Shown: positions 18,172 to 28,712, numbered from the stretch's first letter. The stretch is 32,500 nt of DNA from Paulinella micropora (GCA_019918135.1 WBZZ01004810.1:1-32500); one strand, 5' to 3'. Notes: a model not told the origin generated them from the sequence alone. Numbers and translations are program-made.

Positions 18172-18773
18172 CAAGTCTTGGCGATGTTCCCCACAACGAA
18201 ATCGTTGATCTTCCACAAAAGTTGATCACACCCCCTGTTCGTGCCGATTTGGCGATGTTACTAGTGGCAGTCCTCAAGGGCATCGCTAGAGCAACAACCA
18301 CCAAAGGTCGAACATCAGGGGAGAGATACATTCGAAACGTCTTGTCATAAGCACAAGATGCCGATGACCGCGCATTCTCGCTTCCGAGCTTTCGCGTTGA
18401 TCGGTTGGTCGAAGTATCCGCGTGGGATGCAAATTTTGTGAAGAAGATATTCGGCCCTAAATCTGACAAGGACGAACGTATGCGGAGAGCAAACATCCTG
18501 CTGCAAGCAATGCAGGCTGTAGGATTGTCGTTGCCGGACCATCAGGCCAAGGCGAACGAACCACAGTTCGACATACTGTCCTACGTCACATCCACCTCAT
18601 GGGGAGACCACTCTTATACGGGGTCCAGCTCCTATCAGAGATCCCCCTCGAGTTCACCTAACCCATACTGGTCATCGTCGTCGAGCACTTCGAGCTCCTC
18701 GAACCCGTATTGGGGCCAGGGCCGCGACATTCTCCAAACACATACACATCTACATCTTCTCCAGCGGGGGTAG
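18172..18773 (+). pseudogene. gag: gag-like region of element 2, second part
   Basis: The frame changes by one base near 18165 and continues as TSLGDVPHNEIVDLPQKLIT and LAMLLVAVLKGIARATT, with a TAA at 18348-18350. It then reads FRVDRLVEVSAWDANFVKKI and MRRANILLQAMQAVGLSLPD. From about 18595 it turns into a Ser/Pro/Tyr-rich low-complexity tract in which NPYW is repeated (SSSPNPYWSSSSS, SSSNPYWG). The tract continues in the next frame as SPNPYAQQS, showing that the frames belong to one ancestral gene. No family was recognised. Confidence 0.5.
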
Positions 18774-20065
18774 CCCTAACCCATATGCCCAACAATCTAC
18801 TTCGGGGTTTCATTCTTCACCACCGGTGGGCTTGACATCGCCACCTCATACTTACCAAGCACCACAATTTACCATGGCTATTTACTCACCACCGCCCTTA
18901 CCACCCCCTATGTTACCTCCCGCACCACCGCCGGTTAGCCAGACACAAGGGGCCCCGCCCTCACGTCAGCCGGCGACAAAGAAAAAGAAAACACGTACAA
19001 TCGCACGGCAAACCAATCAACCTCTCAGCTCATTAGCCATCGATCCTGGTCCGGCTAATTGCCCGTACGGGATACAGAGGTTAGAAGACCTTGGCAACCC
19101 GCCAACGGTCAAGTTTAATACTTTGTGTGATTATTTCCATCACGCCCTGGCTTTTAACTGCTTATCAGAACGTCGATTTTGGGTATGGCCCTGCCTCATG
19201 GGGAAAGTCGTGTCAGCGATGGCACACAATCCCAGGCACCCCACAGCATCCAATAGCGATGAAGTGGTATATACGCAGATACAAGGCGGGAGAGTCGAAG
19301 GTCAAAAGGCCGGAAGATGGCGATTGGGTGCCCTGCCCGAAACAGCAGGCACACATGAACTTGCCATTCCCGGACGTTGACGAACACGGACGGGTCTCTT
19401 TGATGCCAAACGGGTACGTGGCGGGTTGGTGCGCCGCCTTCGATGCGGAAGCCGAAATGCTCAAGAGCCGATTCCCGGCGGCGGACAAGTTCGCGGCATA
19501 CATGCCCGGGCAGGAGACACTCCTGAGCCAGATGGGTAAGCCCACAGCACGCAAACGCAAACGCAAACGCAAGCAACACGTCACATGTGTTGTGCAGGCC
19601 AAGGCCAGCCAGCAGGACACAAGTCCTACAAGAAGCGCAAACTCAAGTCCTAGACAATCAACGGAAAGGACACACCCCGGGGCACGTAAGCGGATGTGTT
19701 TTGCACACCCGTTGGAAACGATAACCACCGCAGAGGGTGATGGACTAGTTGTCGGGACAGGCGCAGTAGTAACAGAAACACTAGTCAATAGGGCGATTGT
19801 AACGGAGGCCACACCAATGCCAACACCCTTGGTGGACCCGGACAAGCTTGGCCATACCCAACGCCGGATGGCGCGCAGGTATGCTGAGATGGAACTACAA
19901 CAAGCACTCATCTCGACAGCCGAACCCCAGGACCTCCCTGCAGCGGAGGCAAGGGACATGAGCTACACCCATCTATTTTGGCGGGAGCTCAACGCCCACC
20001 TGGACACCGGCAACGATATTCTATTTCACGCGCGAGGGAAAGCTCGGATATATCCGGGTTGCTAA
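18774..20065 (+). pseudogene. gag: gag-like region of element 2, proline-rich and basic part
   Basis: A proline-rich segment (YSPPPLPPPMLPPAPPPV, from about 18880) is followed by a basic patch (KKKKTRTIARQ). It then has a possibly folded stretch, RLEDLGNPPTVKFNTLCDYF and HHALAFNCLSERRFWVWP, which resembles the hydrophobic pattern of the element 1 capsid segment (CYTAIAMHWLGIKGNY), though the match is too weak to claim homology. A frame change near 19150-19200 leads to WVPCPKQQAHMNLPFPDVDE and VAGWCAAFDAEAEMLKSRFP. A repeat-encoded ARKRKRKRKQH (near 19547-19580) could be a nuclear or RNA-binding signal. The frame ends at TAA 20063-20065 after HLDTGNDILF. Confidence 0.45.
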
Positions 20066-20303
20066 CGACGGACGAAGTGCGATCATTGGTCGTATTCCGT
20101 TGACGGTAGAATTCCCAACTGGCATGACATACACAATACAAGTCTTGGTGGTGCCAGATTTCCCGGGAACAATAGTGCTGGGTAAACCTGATCTGAAGAT
20201 GATGGAAGCTCAGCTTTTATTAGGGCAGGATGTTATTAAGTATGGAAGGGGCCGACACGTGGCGGAATACCCCATACTTAACCTAGTCCAGAACGTCCGA
20301 TAG
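19995..20303 (+). pseudogene. pol: Protease-like region of element 2
   Basis: AHLDTGNDILF holds a D-T-G triplet in one frame. After a shift near 20030, the next frame reads YIRVANDGRSAIIGRIPLTV, EFPTGMTYTIQVLVVPDF and PGTIVLGKPDLKMM. The I-V-L-G-K motif matches the late hydrophobic-Gly motif of retropepsins, and the segment corresponds in order and spacing to GTILLAFDLEGG and FWVVPAYTGG of element 1. Whether the D-T-G is the true active site is uncertain because sequence between it and the rest is out of frame. Stop TAG is at 20301-20303. Confidence 0.6.
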
Positions 20304-20329
20304 ATCACCCGTATAGGGGGAGAGCGCAG

Positions 20330-21325
20330 GTGACCTTGATCCCACCTGCACCCCCCATACCGCATGATATACTGACACAGCAGCGTGTTACGCCCGCTGG
20401 CACAGCATGGGTATACACGAATGCTTATGTCCCGGAGCTGACCGGCCCATGGGCGGGCTTCGAGGATTTAGCAGCCGAGCGCGAGGCCAAAATCTTGCTG
20501 CTACGGAAGCAGGACGAATCATGGCACGGCTTTGACCAAACCTACCTACATGGGGGTGGGCAGAAACGGCCACATGAATTCATAAGGGTCGAATCGAGCC
20601 TGGTTTTCCATGCATCTAAACGCCTCACAGAGGACGATAATGTGATGGAAAAGTTAAAACTATGGTACCAGGGATCGGAGCCCATACAGCCCGAGAACCT
20701 GTCGAAGGTGCCGAAACTCCTAGCTGACAGGTTGGATCGGGGTGAAGACATCACCATTATACTCCCGATACACCCCACCGTGATGTGGTGGAGGGATGTG
20801 TTGGATAGGGTGGTCGATGACCCAATACCGATACCCAGTCGGCAGGCTAAACCACTCATGGCATTCCGATTAGGATCAAGGCAGGATGGTCTGGTATACA
20901 GAACCAAACTACTGAACCGAAAGGTGGATGACATGCGGGAGATTGCCTTTCAGATCTTTCCGGGGTTCTTTCACAAGTCGGCAGCGAAGCAATACGCCGA
21001 TATGTTAGTAGAACTTCAGGAATTTGCAACATGGGACAACCAGTCCACCACGCGATACCCAGGTAGGGACGCGAAGGATGAGGTTGAGGATGCGGACTCC
21101 ATCTTAGAGTACCCGGATGACCCGAGAGACCAGAAACCGGTCGAAGAGATCATCGACGAAGTCGTGGCGCAACAGTCAGGGTCACCAGCCTTTGTTCGGG
21201 ATCTCAAGGCTCAATTTCTGAAGAATAAGACACTTTTCGGACCACTTGTAGCAGGCAGCGTGATGCACACTGCTGCTAAGATAGAGCGACAAGTGGGACA
21301 GACGATGCCTCGTCTCCGCGGATCC
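20330..21325 (+). CDS. Domain X of element 2, between protease and RT
   Basis: Open for about 330 codons. It shares with element 1 (2770-3350) the block ITIILPIHPTVMWWRDVLDR (element 1: FTIMFPVGRRTEMWWYDVED), DPIPIPSR (20819-20842), a RLGSR motif soon after, and a helical segment around FHKSAAKQYADMLVELQEFA (element 1: YHRTHAIQYAMMMDQLARFA). The N-terminal half (AKILLLRKQDESWHGF and later LVFHASKRL) shows weaker correspondence. The frame continues with an acidic stretch (EVEDADSILEYPDDP) into MPRL, and is then one base out of step with RT. I know no named family with this combination. It could be a folded linker, an RT N-terminal extension or an accessory factor. The residues kept in both elements (MWW-DV, DPIPIPSR, RLGSR) are the best candidates for function. 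Confidence 0.75.
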
Positions 21326-22730
21326 GCCTCAGTTATAAGGAGGAGCAGATCTGTGAGGAAATGATCCAAGACATGTTGGCTAAACGGCTAATAGAACCGT
21401 CATGGTCGGAGTACCGATCACCGGTTCAGCTTGCGCCAAAGCCGGATGGCAAGCAACGATTTTGTATCAATTACACGAGGCTCAATAAAATCATCAAGAG
21501 CGTTGAGGCACCAATCCCCCGTACGCGGGATGGCCTCAACCGACTCCGGGATGCTAAGTTCTTTACAAAGCTAGACCTGAAAAATGGATTCTGGAACATC
21601 CCTTTGGATGTGGAGAGTCGGGCACTGACGGCCTTCGCCGTCGGCGGGAGACTGTACCAGTGGACAGTCCTCCCGATGGGATTGAAAACTGCCCCGGCTA
21701 TCTTTCAGGATTGCATGAATCAGGCTTTGTCCGACCCGAAGTACGGTGATCCGAAGTTCACCGAAACTTACGGACATACTAACCAGTATAGTTTTTGTAC
21801 ATCGATGATATCGTTATTTATTCAAAGAAAGAAACGGAGCACCTGGCTCACGTGTCGGACATCTTTAGACGCCTAGAAGCCTTCGGCCTCAGGTTGAACC
21901 TAGAGAAGTGTTCGTTCGCTAAGGACCACATCGATTATCTAGGGTACAGAGTCAAGGATGGGGTAATAGTGTTGAAGCCGGAGAAGCGGGACGCTATCCG
22001 TTCCCTTCCACGCCCACACACACGCACAGCGCTGCATTCCTTCCTCTGTATGGCACAGGTGTACTCGGAATTTATTCCGAACTTCCAGGACTTTGTCAAA
22101 CCATTACGGGACTTCTGCCTTCACGGCGACCCGGATGGCGAATGGCCGCCAAACGCGGCGGAGTTATACACAAAGCTGAAGGAGGCGTTGACACGAGACC
22201 CCCTCACAGAGGGCGGATCGGTCTTGGTTCTCCCCGACTTTGAGAAGCGTTTTGTGGTAGCAACCGACGCGTCGAAATACGCGGTCGGGGCCGTCTTACA
22301 ACAATACGATTCTGACCACAAACAGTTGAGACCGATCATGTTCGTTAGCAAGAAGTTGACGCCCGAACAAGTCAACTACTGTACCAGACAACGCGAAGCG
22401 TTGGCGATTGTTTGGGCGTTCGGTCGGCTGAGGGAGTACTTATGGTGTGCTCCGAACATATTGGTTCAAACAGATCATGCCAACCTTAGATGGCTCATGG
22501 AACGAGAACATACGGGACGACTGGCCCGATGGCAGTCGGAACTGGCCCTGTATGATTTCACCATCGAGTACAAAAAAGGTAAAGAAAATACGGTCCCAGA
22601 TAGCCTATCACGGATGCCTCCGGTGAAAGGCTCCGTAGGCCACGGATTAGATCATTTTGCCTTAGAAACTCCCACGGCCTGCTCGGATGGACAGCCGATG
22701 ATGACTGGACGAGCATACAGCAGATTTTAA
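21320..22730 (+). pseudogene. pol: Reverse transcriptase and RNase H of element 2, frameshift at the active site
   Basis: RT begins RLSYKEEQICEEMIQDML and continues SWSEYRSPVQLAPKPDGKQR, FCINYTRLNKIIKSVEAPIP, KLDLKNGFWNIPLDVES and VLPMGLKTAPAIFQ. In this frame the active site is scrambled (SFCTSMIS). A one-base shift in the five-T run at 21792-21796 restores YIDDIVIYS (YIDD codons 21798-21809). The second frame then runs without a stop through the thumb, the connection (LPRPHTRTALHSFLCMAQVY) and RNase H. All three RNase H acidic motifs are present: VATDASKYAVG (Asp codon 22266-22268), REALAIVWAFGRLREY and QTDHANLRWLM. The end is IEYKKGKENTVPDSLSRMPP, the usual Ty3 ending. Apart from the single shift this is the best preserved RT-RNase H in the window. 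Confidence 0.94.
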
Positions 22731-22737
22731 AGACACA

Positions 22738-23148
22738 TTGCCGGCGGGGATGGCATACATGGCCACCAACGCGCAAAGCTGGACACCGGGATATAGACCC
22801 GATTCTCAAGCTGAACTGTTGGACCAGCTGCAATGCATACGTCGCGTGTGCTGCGCGCAACACGAAGCTGAGGACTGGCAAGACCTGCTGGAGGAGATCG
22901 ACACCCAGCCGGACATCCTCAGCGAAGGGGATATAAAGCCGGGTCAGACCCATGAACATGAGCACTCCTTTAACGCATTTTTCGCGGATAAGACGCAGTC
23001 GTTCTGGGTACCCCAGCACGTTCACCCTTCACGGTCGGCGATTATCGCGGCTGCCGAGCAAACACACCGAACAGGGGGGCCTATAAGCCTGGTCACCAGT
23101 GCTCTCCAGTTGGATGACATGAATATGACAGTTGGCGAAGAGCTCTAA
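22738..23148 (+). CDS. pol: Connector between RNase H and integrase, element 2
   Basis: A 136-codon open stretch in a frame shifted from RNase H near 22710; upstream codons in this frame read HTADFKDTLPAG. It contains QAELLDQLQCIRRVCCAQHE and EDWQDLLEEIDTQP and looks helical and acidic. The corresponding place in element 1 (about 4990-5590) is also acidic and poorly conserved. No enzyme motif is present. It ends eleven codons into the start of the integrase frame, another one-base slip. Confidence 0.6.
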   Translation: MPAGMAYMATNAQSWTPGYRPDSQAELLDQLQCIRRVCCAQHEAEDWQDLLEEIDTQPDILSEGDIKPGQTHEHEHSFNAFFADKTQSFWVPQHVHPSRSAIIAAAEQTHRTGGPISLVTSALQLDDMNMTVGEEL

Positions 23149-23866
23149 GGAATGGGGCCCCTTCATTGCTCACGCTATTGACCCGATAGCACACCCTGAG
23201 ACAAGAGAAATAAGAGCCCATAAGAAAACGATGACCTGGCATGATAACCTCCTGTTGTATAAGGGGGCAGGCGGTAAGTGGGAAAAGACGTCTTCAAAGT
23301 GGACACTGTGGGTACCAACCCAGTTACGCAAGGCGATCCTTCTAGCCACTCATCGCTCTGCTCGCAATTCACACACGGGAAGGGATAAAATGTCATGGTT
23401 TATTTCACGCAGGTTTTGGTGGCATGGCATGCAGAAATCCATTGCCGACACAGTCGACACATGCGAACACTGCAAGCAAACCAAAGCCCCACACAACAAC
23501 GCTCAGAGAGGCCTTTATGGCGAATACAAGCTTGTTGAGAACCTATTCGAAACTTTGCATGTTGATTACGTAGGACCGCTACCGCGAGCGGAAACCCACA
23601 ATTATCGTTACATCCTGACAGCCATAGACCGCTTCTCGAATTATGTGTTCGCGGTACCAGTTGTGGAAAAGGATGCGGAATCGACATGCGAGGCCCTGGT
23701 CGACCATGTCTTCCGATATACCGGAGTGCCGAAAAATGTGTACAGCGATCGGGGATCGGAGTTTACAAACAAACTCTCCGCTCGGCTGTCCACAGTGTGG
23801 GGCTTTAAGTGGAAATACGTAACTGCATATTCACCAGAGAGCAACGGCAAAATCGAGAGTCCATAG
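23132..23866 (+). CDS. pol: Integrase zinc-binding and catalytic domains, element 2
   Basis: An uninterrupted integrase frame. KEWGPFIAHAIDP and TLWVPTQLRKAILLATHR lead into the H2C2 zinc module (HRSARNSH, then CEHCKQTK). The catalytic triad is complete: Asp in LHVDYVGPLP (codon 23564-23566), Asp in VYSDRGSEF (23747-23749) and Glu in SNGKIES (23855-23857). The spacings are 60 and 35 residues, as in DD35E integrases. RYILTAIDRFSNYVFAVPV is the conserved core strand. The frame ends at TAG 23864-23866 two codons after the Glu. Sequence just beyond (VHRPLKAALAVLS, next frame) is the natural continuation, so the stop comes from a small frameshift. Residues needed for chemistry are all there, but the protein is cut before its C-terminal domain. 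Confidence 0.95.
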   Translation: MAKSSKEWGPFIAHAIDPIAHPETREIRAHKKTMTWHDNLLLYKGAGGKWEKTSSKWTLWVPTQLRKAILLATHRSARNSHTGRDKMSWFISRRFWWHGMQKSIADTVDTCEHCKQTKAPHNNAQRGLYGEYKLVENLFETLHVDYVGPLPRAETHNYRYILTAIDRFSNYVFAVPVVEKDAESTCEALVDHVFRYTGVPKNVYSDRGSEFTNKLSARLSTVWGFKWKYVTAYSPESNGKIESP

Positions 23867-25209
23867 ACCGCTCAAGGCCGCGCTAGCAGTATTGTCGCGA
23901 TAATCAGCACATATGGCATAAGGCCTTACCGTCTTTTGTGTTCTCCATGAACAACACCGCATCGAGGGCATTGGGCGGAAAAGCCACGGGCGCTTCCCCC
24001 AATCTCCTGGTATACAGACAGCACTTGAGGATTCCGGAGGAGTTGGTATTATCAAACCTCCCGGAAGGGGGCTTCTTAGAGCATGATGAGCTGATGGCCT
24101 GTCGCCTACAAGTCATGGCGGAAGCCAGACACTACGTCATAAAGGCGCGGGAGGCCGAAGAGGCTCACAAACAAAACCAGCAGACGCCGAACAAAGTCAA
24201 GTATGAGTCGGGGGAATACCATAAAGGGGACTTAGTCTTCCTGTACGTACCCCAGGTACCCAACTTGGTTAGCGTCAAACTCTTCCCGATGTGGCAAGGC
24301 CCTTACACTGTTGTAGAACAAGTAGGTGCTTTGACAAACCGAATACAGGGAAAGGGTAAGACGCTAGTAGTACATGTACGGCGGCTGATGCGTTTTAACC
24401 CCATGCTGGATCGTAACGAAACGATGACGGAAGCGGTACAGAAGCTGGAACACAGTTTATGTCCGCCACCCAAGCGCCGAGACAAGACGGCCGAGGCGAA
24501 AGAAAACCCGACACAACCCTTACCGGCCGTAGCCGAGGGGAATGATCCGAATAATAACGAAGCCGAAGAAGTCGCGGCCGAACCAGCCGACGCTTCCGAG
24601 GGGGACGTTATCGCGCTAGGGCCGACCAACCACCTGCAGTCGGAACAGGAGGAGAAGGTTGAACCGGTGCCGAGACGCCCACCAGCTGAATCAAAGCTGA
24701 GGTCGGCCGACGACGTGAAAACCATGCACTGGCACATCGGAAAGATATACCTTCTTCGGCCACCAGAGGCACATGTCGGCGACGACTGCCTCAACGATTT
24801 CTTCCTCATGAAAGTGAGAGAATGGGAGCCGCAGACTCGGGTTACGCGCGCAAGCAAGGCAATCAAAGCCGAGCCGCCCGTACTGCAGTTCTATCGATCA
24901 CACCAGGACCTCGACGAGCCGGAATCACGGACTTTTTATCCGGTGTACCACGAGTCCAACCAAGTCGAAACGTTCCGAATCTGGAAAGGCATCACGGACA
25001 AGTCCGAAGGCTACACGCCGTGGCAAATACAGGCGTGGCCTAGGATGGTGCTGGATTACCCATTCGATCTACAGCACGGTCGAATCCCCCTACGGGTGTG
25101 GGATGAAATAGCAGCCGAGGGCATAGCGACCCATTTCATCTGGGCACCACCGCCAGGCAAATATAAGAAAGCAAAATTGGGACAGGCGAAGAGACGCAAG
25201 CTAGCTTAG
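23862..25209 (+). CDS. pol: Integrase C-terminal region (GPY/F) and C-terminal tail, element 2
   Basis: After the damaged 23862-23937 stretch, the frame is open from before 23938 to TAG 25207-25209. WHKALPSFVFSMNNTASRAL corresponds to WPEALQAFTFAVNNLGSSSL of element 1. GDLVFLYVPQVPNLVSVKLF and MWQGPYTVVEQ form the SH3-like GPY/F region, and VVHVRRLMRFNPMLD ends it. A Glu/Pro/Ala-rich spacer follows (about 24430-24700). The tail domain then starts with HWHIGKIYLLRPPEAH, continues with VLQFYRSHQDLDEPESRTFY, and finishes with PRMVLDYPFDLQHGRIPLRV, WDEIAAEGIATHFIWAPP and a basic end (KKAKLGQAKRRK). These motifs recur in element 1 at 7273-7700. No chromodomain was recognised. The tail may help target integration or bind chromatin, but this is a guess from its position. 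Confidence 0.88.
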
Positions 25210-26504
25210 CCCAGCATGCCGTGTGACACCTCACAAGCATAGTTAACGCGGGTAGTATGCGAGATCCAAAGGCCAATACTGGGTAGCAACAGTAAGAAAC
25301 TAGCCATAGGAAAGGGACACGGCTTTGGACTCCATATCTGTTAAAATACTACCTAAGTCCATTCTTCTTAGAGATAGCAAAAGAGAGCCTAACATGACAT
25401 GATACACGGGAAAAGACCCTGCCTTACCATCCGTGAGGTGCGACGGCCCTGAAGGTATCTTGACGGGCTAGTAGTTGGTGTTCCACCAGGGGTCGGAATA
25501 GCTTCGGGCTAACCATGTTGACGCGCAGCAATGCCCGTTGATATGGTTGGCATTGCACATTATACCCACCTCCTCTCAAGTTGCACACCCGCCTCCCGCG
25601 GCAATGGCTTGAGTGGTGTATGATAAGTTATTCCCCACAGAGTGTCTTAGGTATTATGCTCGCTCTTGTTTGCTCTTTGTTTGGATGGAAGGGGCTCTAA
25701 AGCACGCGACGGCCCTACGTATACACATAAGCATATCTATACCACTAAGAAATATAACATGTCCCTATTTACATACCGCCGCAAATCGCGCAGTACGGCG
25801 AGGGTGGAACACGCGGACAGCAAAGATGACCGGCATGGGTGCACCCACGTTATCACGCTGTTGACCAGCGTTTGGAAACGAGCAGAGAGTCGAACACCGA
25901 CACGCGTGAAAGACGATGACTGAATATATTCGTTGATGAATAAAACCGTGATCCGAACTGAGAGGAGTGCTCCGGACATGAATCCGAAATACACACGACT
26001 AAAAGCAAGTCTGATTAAACACAATTGACGGACTATTCCTTCTGAGGAATTCCGGCAGATTGAGTTCCGGATGTCAGTAAATGACACTAAAATAATCCCA
26101 CGACTACTTCCTTGTTACTGGAACTGAACTTTACTGGGAATACAATCACTTTCCGTTTTACTCTAGAACTATGCCACGTCACTAGCGATGATTATGGTTG
26201 TAAGCACAACTAATGACTGTGACTAATTATCACATGGACTGAATGACTGTAACTGTTCTACCTATATTGCGTCCTAACTAACCATCCATCCGTACTGATT
26301 AAAATGGTAACTGACATACTGTATTGGTAAATAGTTAAGTGCCACCTGTGCCACTGAATAACGACTAATGTATAAAACGGTATTATCGTAATTACAAATA
26401 CGTTAGTAAGTATGAGGCTGTGACGACACGAGAACAACACACACATTGCTTTACGAGTTTTGTGACAGAACACCATTTCATCACTAATGGGAATGGAGGC
26501 CATT
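25210..26504. other. Noncoding stretch after element 2
   Basis: No gene is supported. GC content falls toward the right. The 3' LTR of element 2 would be expected here but cannot be delimited without its partner. Weak reverse-complement similarity to 10250-10520 (for example TACAGTATG followed by ATCAGTACG) suggests that the inverted-repeat family at 26505 extends left to about 26060. Confidence 0.4.
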
Positions 26505-26787
26505 ATCGCATTTGTAATAGTTTTTAATCGTAGACGTATTCATTGGTAATTTACAATATCGACATAGAACTAAGGGGGAGCGTTGGTAGGACAACTACGT
26601 TTTTACTTTTAGTAATTGCTTTGTGACTGGGAAGAAATTTATTCGTATAGTAGAATGACCGTATATTTCTAGTCAATTATTGTAACGGACGTAACGGTCC
26701 ATATTGGCATTCAGGATTGGACACCGACCATTGAGTAATAATTACAGTCGTGCGGACTTTATTTCAGTTTCATTATTACCTTTGCGT
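26505..26787 (-). repeat. Right arm of the long inverted repeat (partner 9933-10220)
   Basis: Its reverse complement matches 9933-10220 as described for the left arm, including GGTAATAATG at the outer edge (26771-26780 as its complement) and CGATAATGGCC at the inner edge (near 26505). It carries 14 bases missing from the left arm, near 26640-26660. The orientation is opposite, so the two arms could pair or recombine to invert the 16 kb between them. Confidence 0.9.
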
Positions 26788-28586
26788 TTGCCAGTTCTGT
26801 ATCTACGTGCGGATTAAAAGTGTCGATTGGTATCGTGGCTTCTAACGGAGTCTCTCAGCAAACCTGCGTATAAAGTAGTAGGTCCGTGAGTGACCGGGTA
26901 TTTACCTAATCAACGAATGTTGCATCGATATCAAGTTGTGACTATCAAGAATGATTGTTGGATGATTTTAACTTTTGAATTGAAACTGAGCCTCTTGAAT
27001 TGAAAGTTGAATTTAACTTCAGTGTTACTAGTGTTAACGCCGGGCCCGCAAAATGGTCCGGGCCCGGGGCCAGAAATGAAAATTATTAATATCACAGTTG
27101 AAGGTAAAAACAAGATATATTAGTATTTTTTCAAGTTTGAAAGTTTTGGCACTGCCAGCCTGGGCCTAAGTTACAGACTCTCACAAGCCGTGCACCCAGA
27201 CTAAATTAAGCAGGCGGCCCAGTCGGAGCGCCGGGATTATTGATGACAAAGGCACTGAGAAGATCAGTGGCATAGCCTACGGTACGTTGGACTCATGATC
27301 CAGAGATGATCTAAAGGAAACAGTCGGAGCACTCCGAGGCGGCCGCTGCAACATGCTGACGCTTTCAACTGAGTATTAATAACATGCCACCGTGACAGTT
27401 GGCGTTGCCGCACTCGGCGTTTCAAGTGCGGGCGGCGGCATTTCACTGACTTTCTACCAGAACTTTTGAAATTTCCAACTCTGCTAAAGCACACTCGCTA
27501 CCACTGAAATAAAACCAGCTTTCACTCCACAAAACTTACCTCAAGTCAAAAACTTGCGTCGTGGGCACAGCTCACATGAGACCATAGCATGAACCCTAAA
27601 CCAAGCCACCCTTGCCCTACTCAGTCATAAACCCGGGCCAGCCCTAGTATATACTCAAAATTTGCAAATGGGTGCCATAAGCAGCACGGTCACTCGCGAT
27701 CCGCCCCTGTAATTATTAATAAATAACTATTTCTCCGAGACTAAAAGAAACAACTTGAAAACAAACTCAGAGTCGGAGAAGCCTTGACTCCAGTCACAAC
27801 TTGATATAGTAAATTGTTTATAATTCAAAATCAAACTTAGTAACTACTTCAGCGGACCCGGGCCGGCCCGCGTCACTGAGTTTTGAAAGTTTCAATAATG
27901 AAGTTAGCGGCCCGGGCGTCTGCCTGCGGTCAGTTTCGGTAGCTCTAAAAACGTCATAAATCTGCTTGCCATGCTTTCTCCTACCGCCGGGGCCTTTCCT
28001 CCTACTTTCAACGTTCTGGCGGCTTTAGAATCATTCTTACTAGAGTAAATTTTTTTATTAATATAATAATTTAAAATCGAATAATTAGCGGACTTTCAAA
28101 AATTGGCAGCGCCACGGCACGTAGACCATTTTGGAAGCTCTAGCTCTAGTTATTTAATAACGGTGGCAGTTAAACTGTGCAGAGGTTTACCGGACCACGA
28201 GTGACCGTGCTCGTCCCTTTGCTTTAAGGCCGGTTCATGTTTGAGTTAGGCTGTAGGCAAGTGAAAGGCTTTGCTTAGGGCCAAGGCTGTGGTTGGCTGT
28301 GAGGCAGGCTTGAGCTGTGCTCGTGAGGCAACTTGAAATCTCATAGCAAGACTCTGACTCTGCTTTCAAATGATGCGGCATGCCTATATTAAGCTTTATG
28401 GATCAAAACGAGTGGGCCAACATTTGATGATTTGCTCGCTTCAATGTGGTCCCGCTATACAGTATTGAGTCTCAGCCGTGTCAGGAGATGAGTGAACGGT
28501 TGCCAAAGGCCTTGAGTGCAGAAATGTCTTGTGAATACACACACAGTCTTGAGAAACGTGTTGTGAAACAGTCTTCAACGCAGAAG
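26788..28586. other. Noncoding stretch with GGGCCCGG-type clusters
   Basis: No gene was recognised. GGGCCCG-type sequences cluster at 27038-27072 (GCCGGGCCCGCAAAATGG then TCCGGGCCCGGGGCC), 27856-27872 and 27910-27918. The motif GTCGGAG recurs near 27224, 27323 and 27772. These may be remnants of one dispersed repeat family; the rest is AT-rich. Confidence 0.35.
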
Positions 28587-28590
28587 TGAG

Positions 28591-28663
<73 letters not shown>

Positions 28664-28712
28664 CATCTATCTATCCATCCATCCATCCATCCATCCATTC
28701 ATCCAACCAACC

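Larger units (their letters stand above)
16539..25209 (+). mobile_element. Ty3/gypsy LTR retrotransposon, internal region, degenerate (element 2)
   Basis: The order is gag-like region, protease-like region, domain X, RT, RNase H, connector, integrase, GPY/F region, C-terminal tail. It matches element 1 module for module from the protease onward but is far from identical in sequence, and its base composition is more even. Stops are at 17305, 17533, 18348, 20063 and 23864, with frame changes near 16640, 18165, 18720-18780, 19150-19200, 20030, 21320, 21795, 22710, 23140 and 23860. The internal region is about 8.7 kb, larger than is usual for Ty3 elements, mainly because of the long gag-like part. 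LTRs were not found. Confidence 0.93.

Noticed and set aside
19213..19959. Minus-strand frame of 248 codons opposite element 2
   Set aside because: It lies opposite the gag-like frames of element 2 and shows no recognisable domain, so it is treated as a shadow.
27586..27600. Plant-type telomere repeat (CCCTAAA)
   Set aside because: Only one unit is present.
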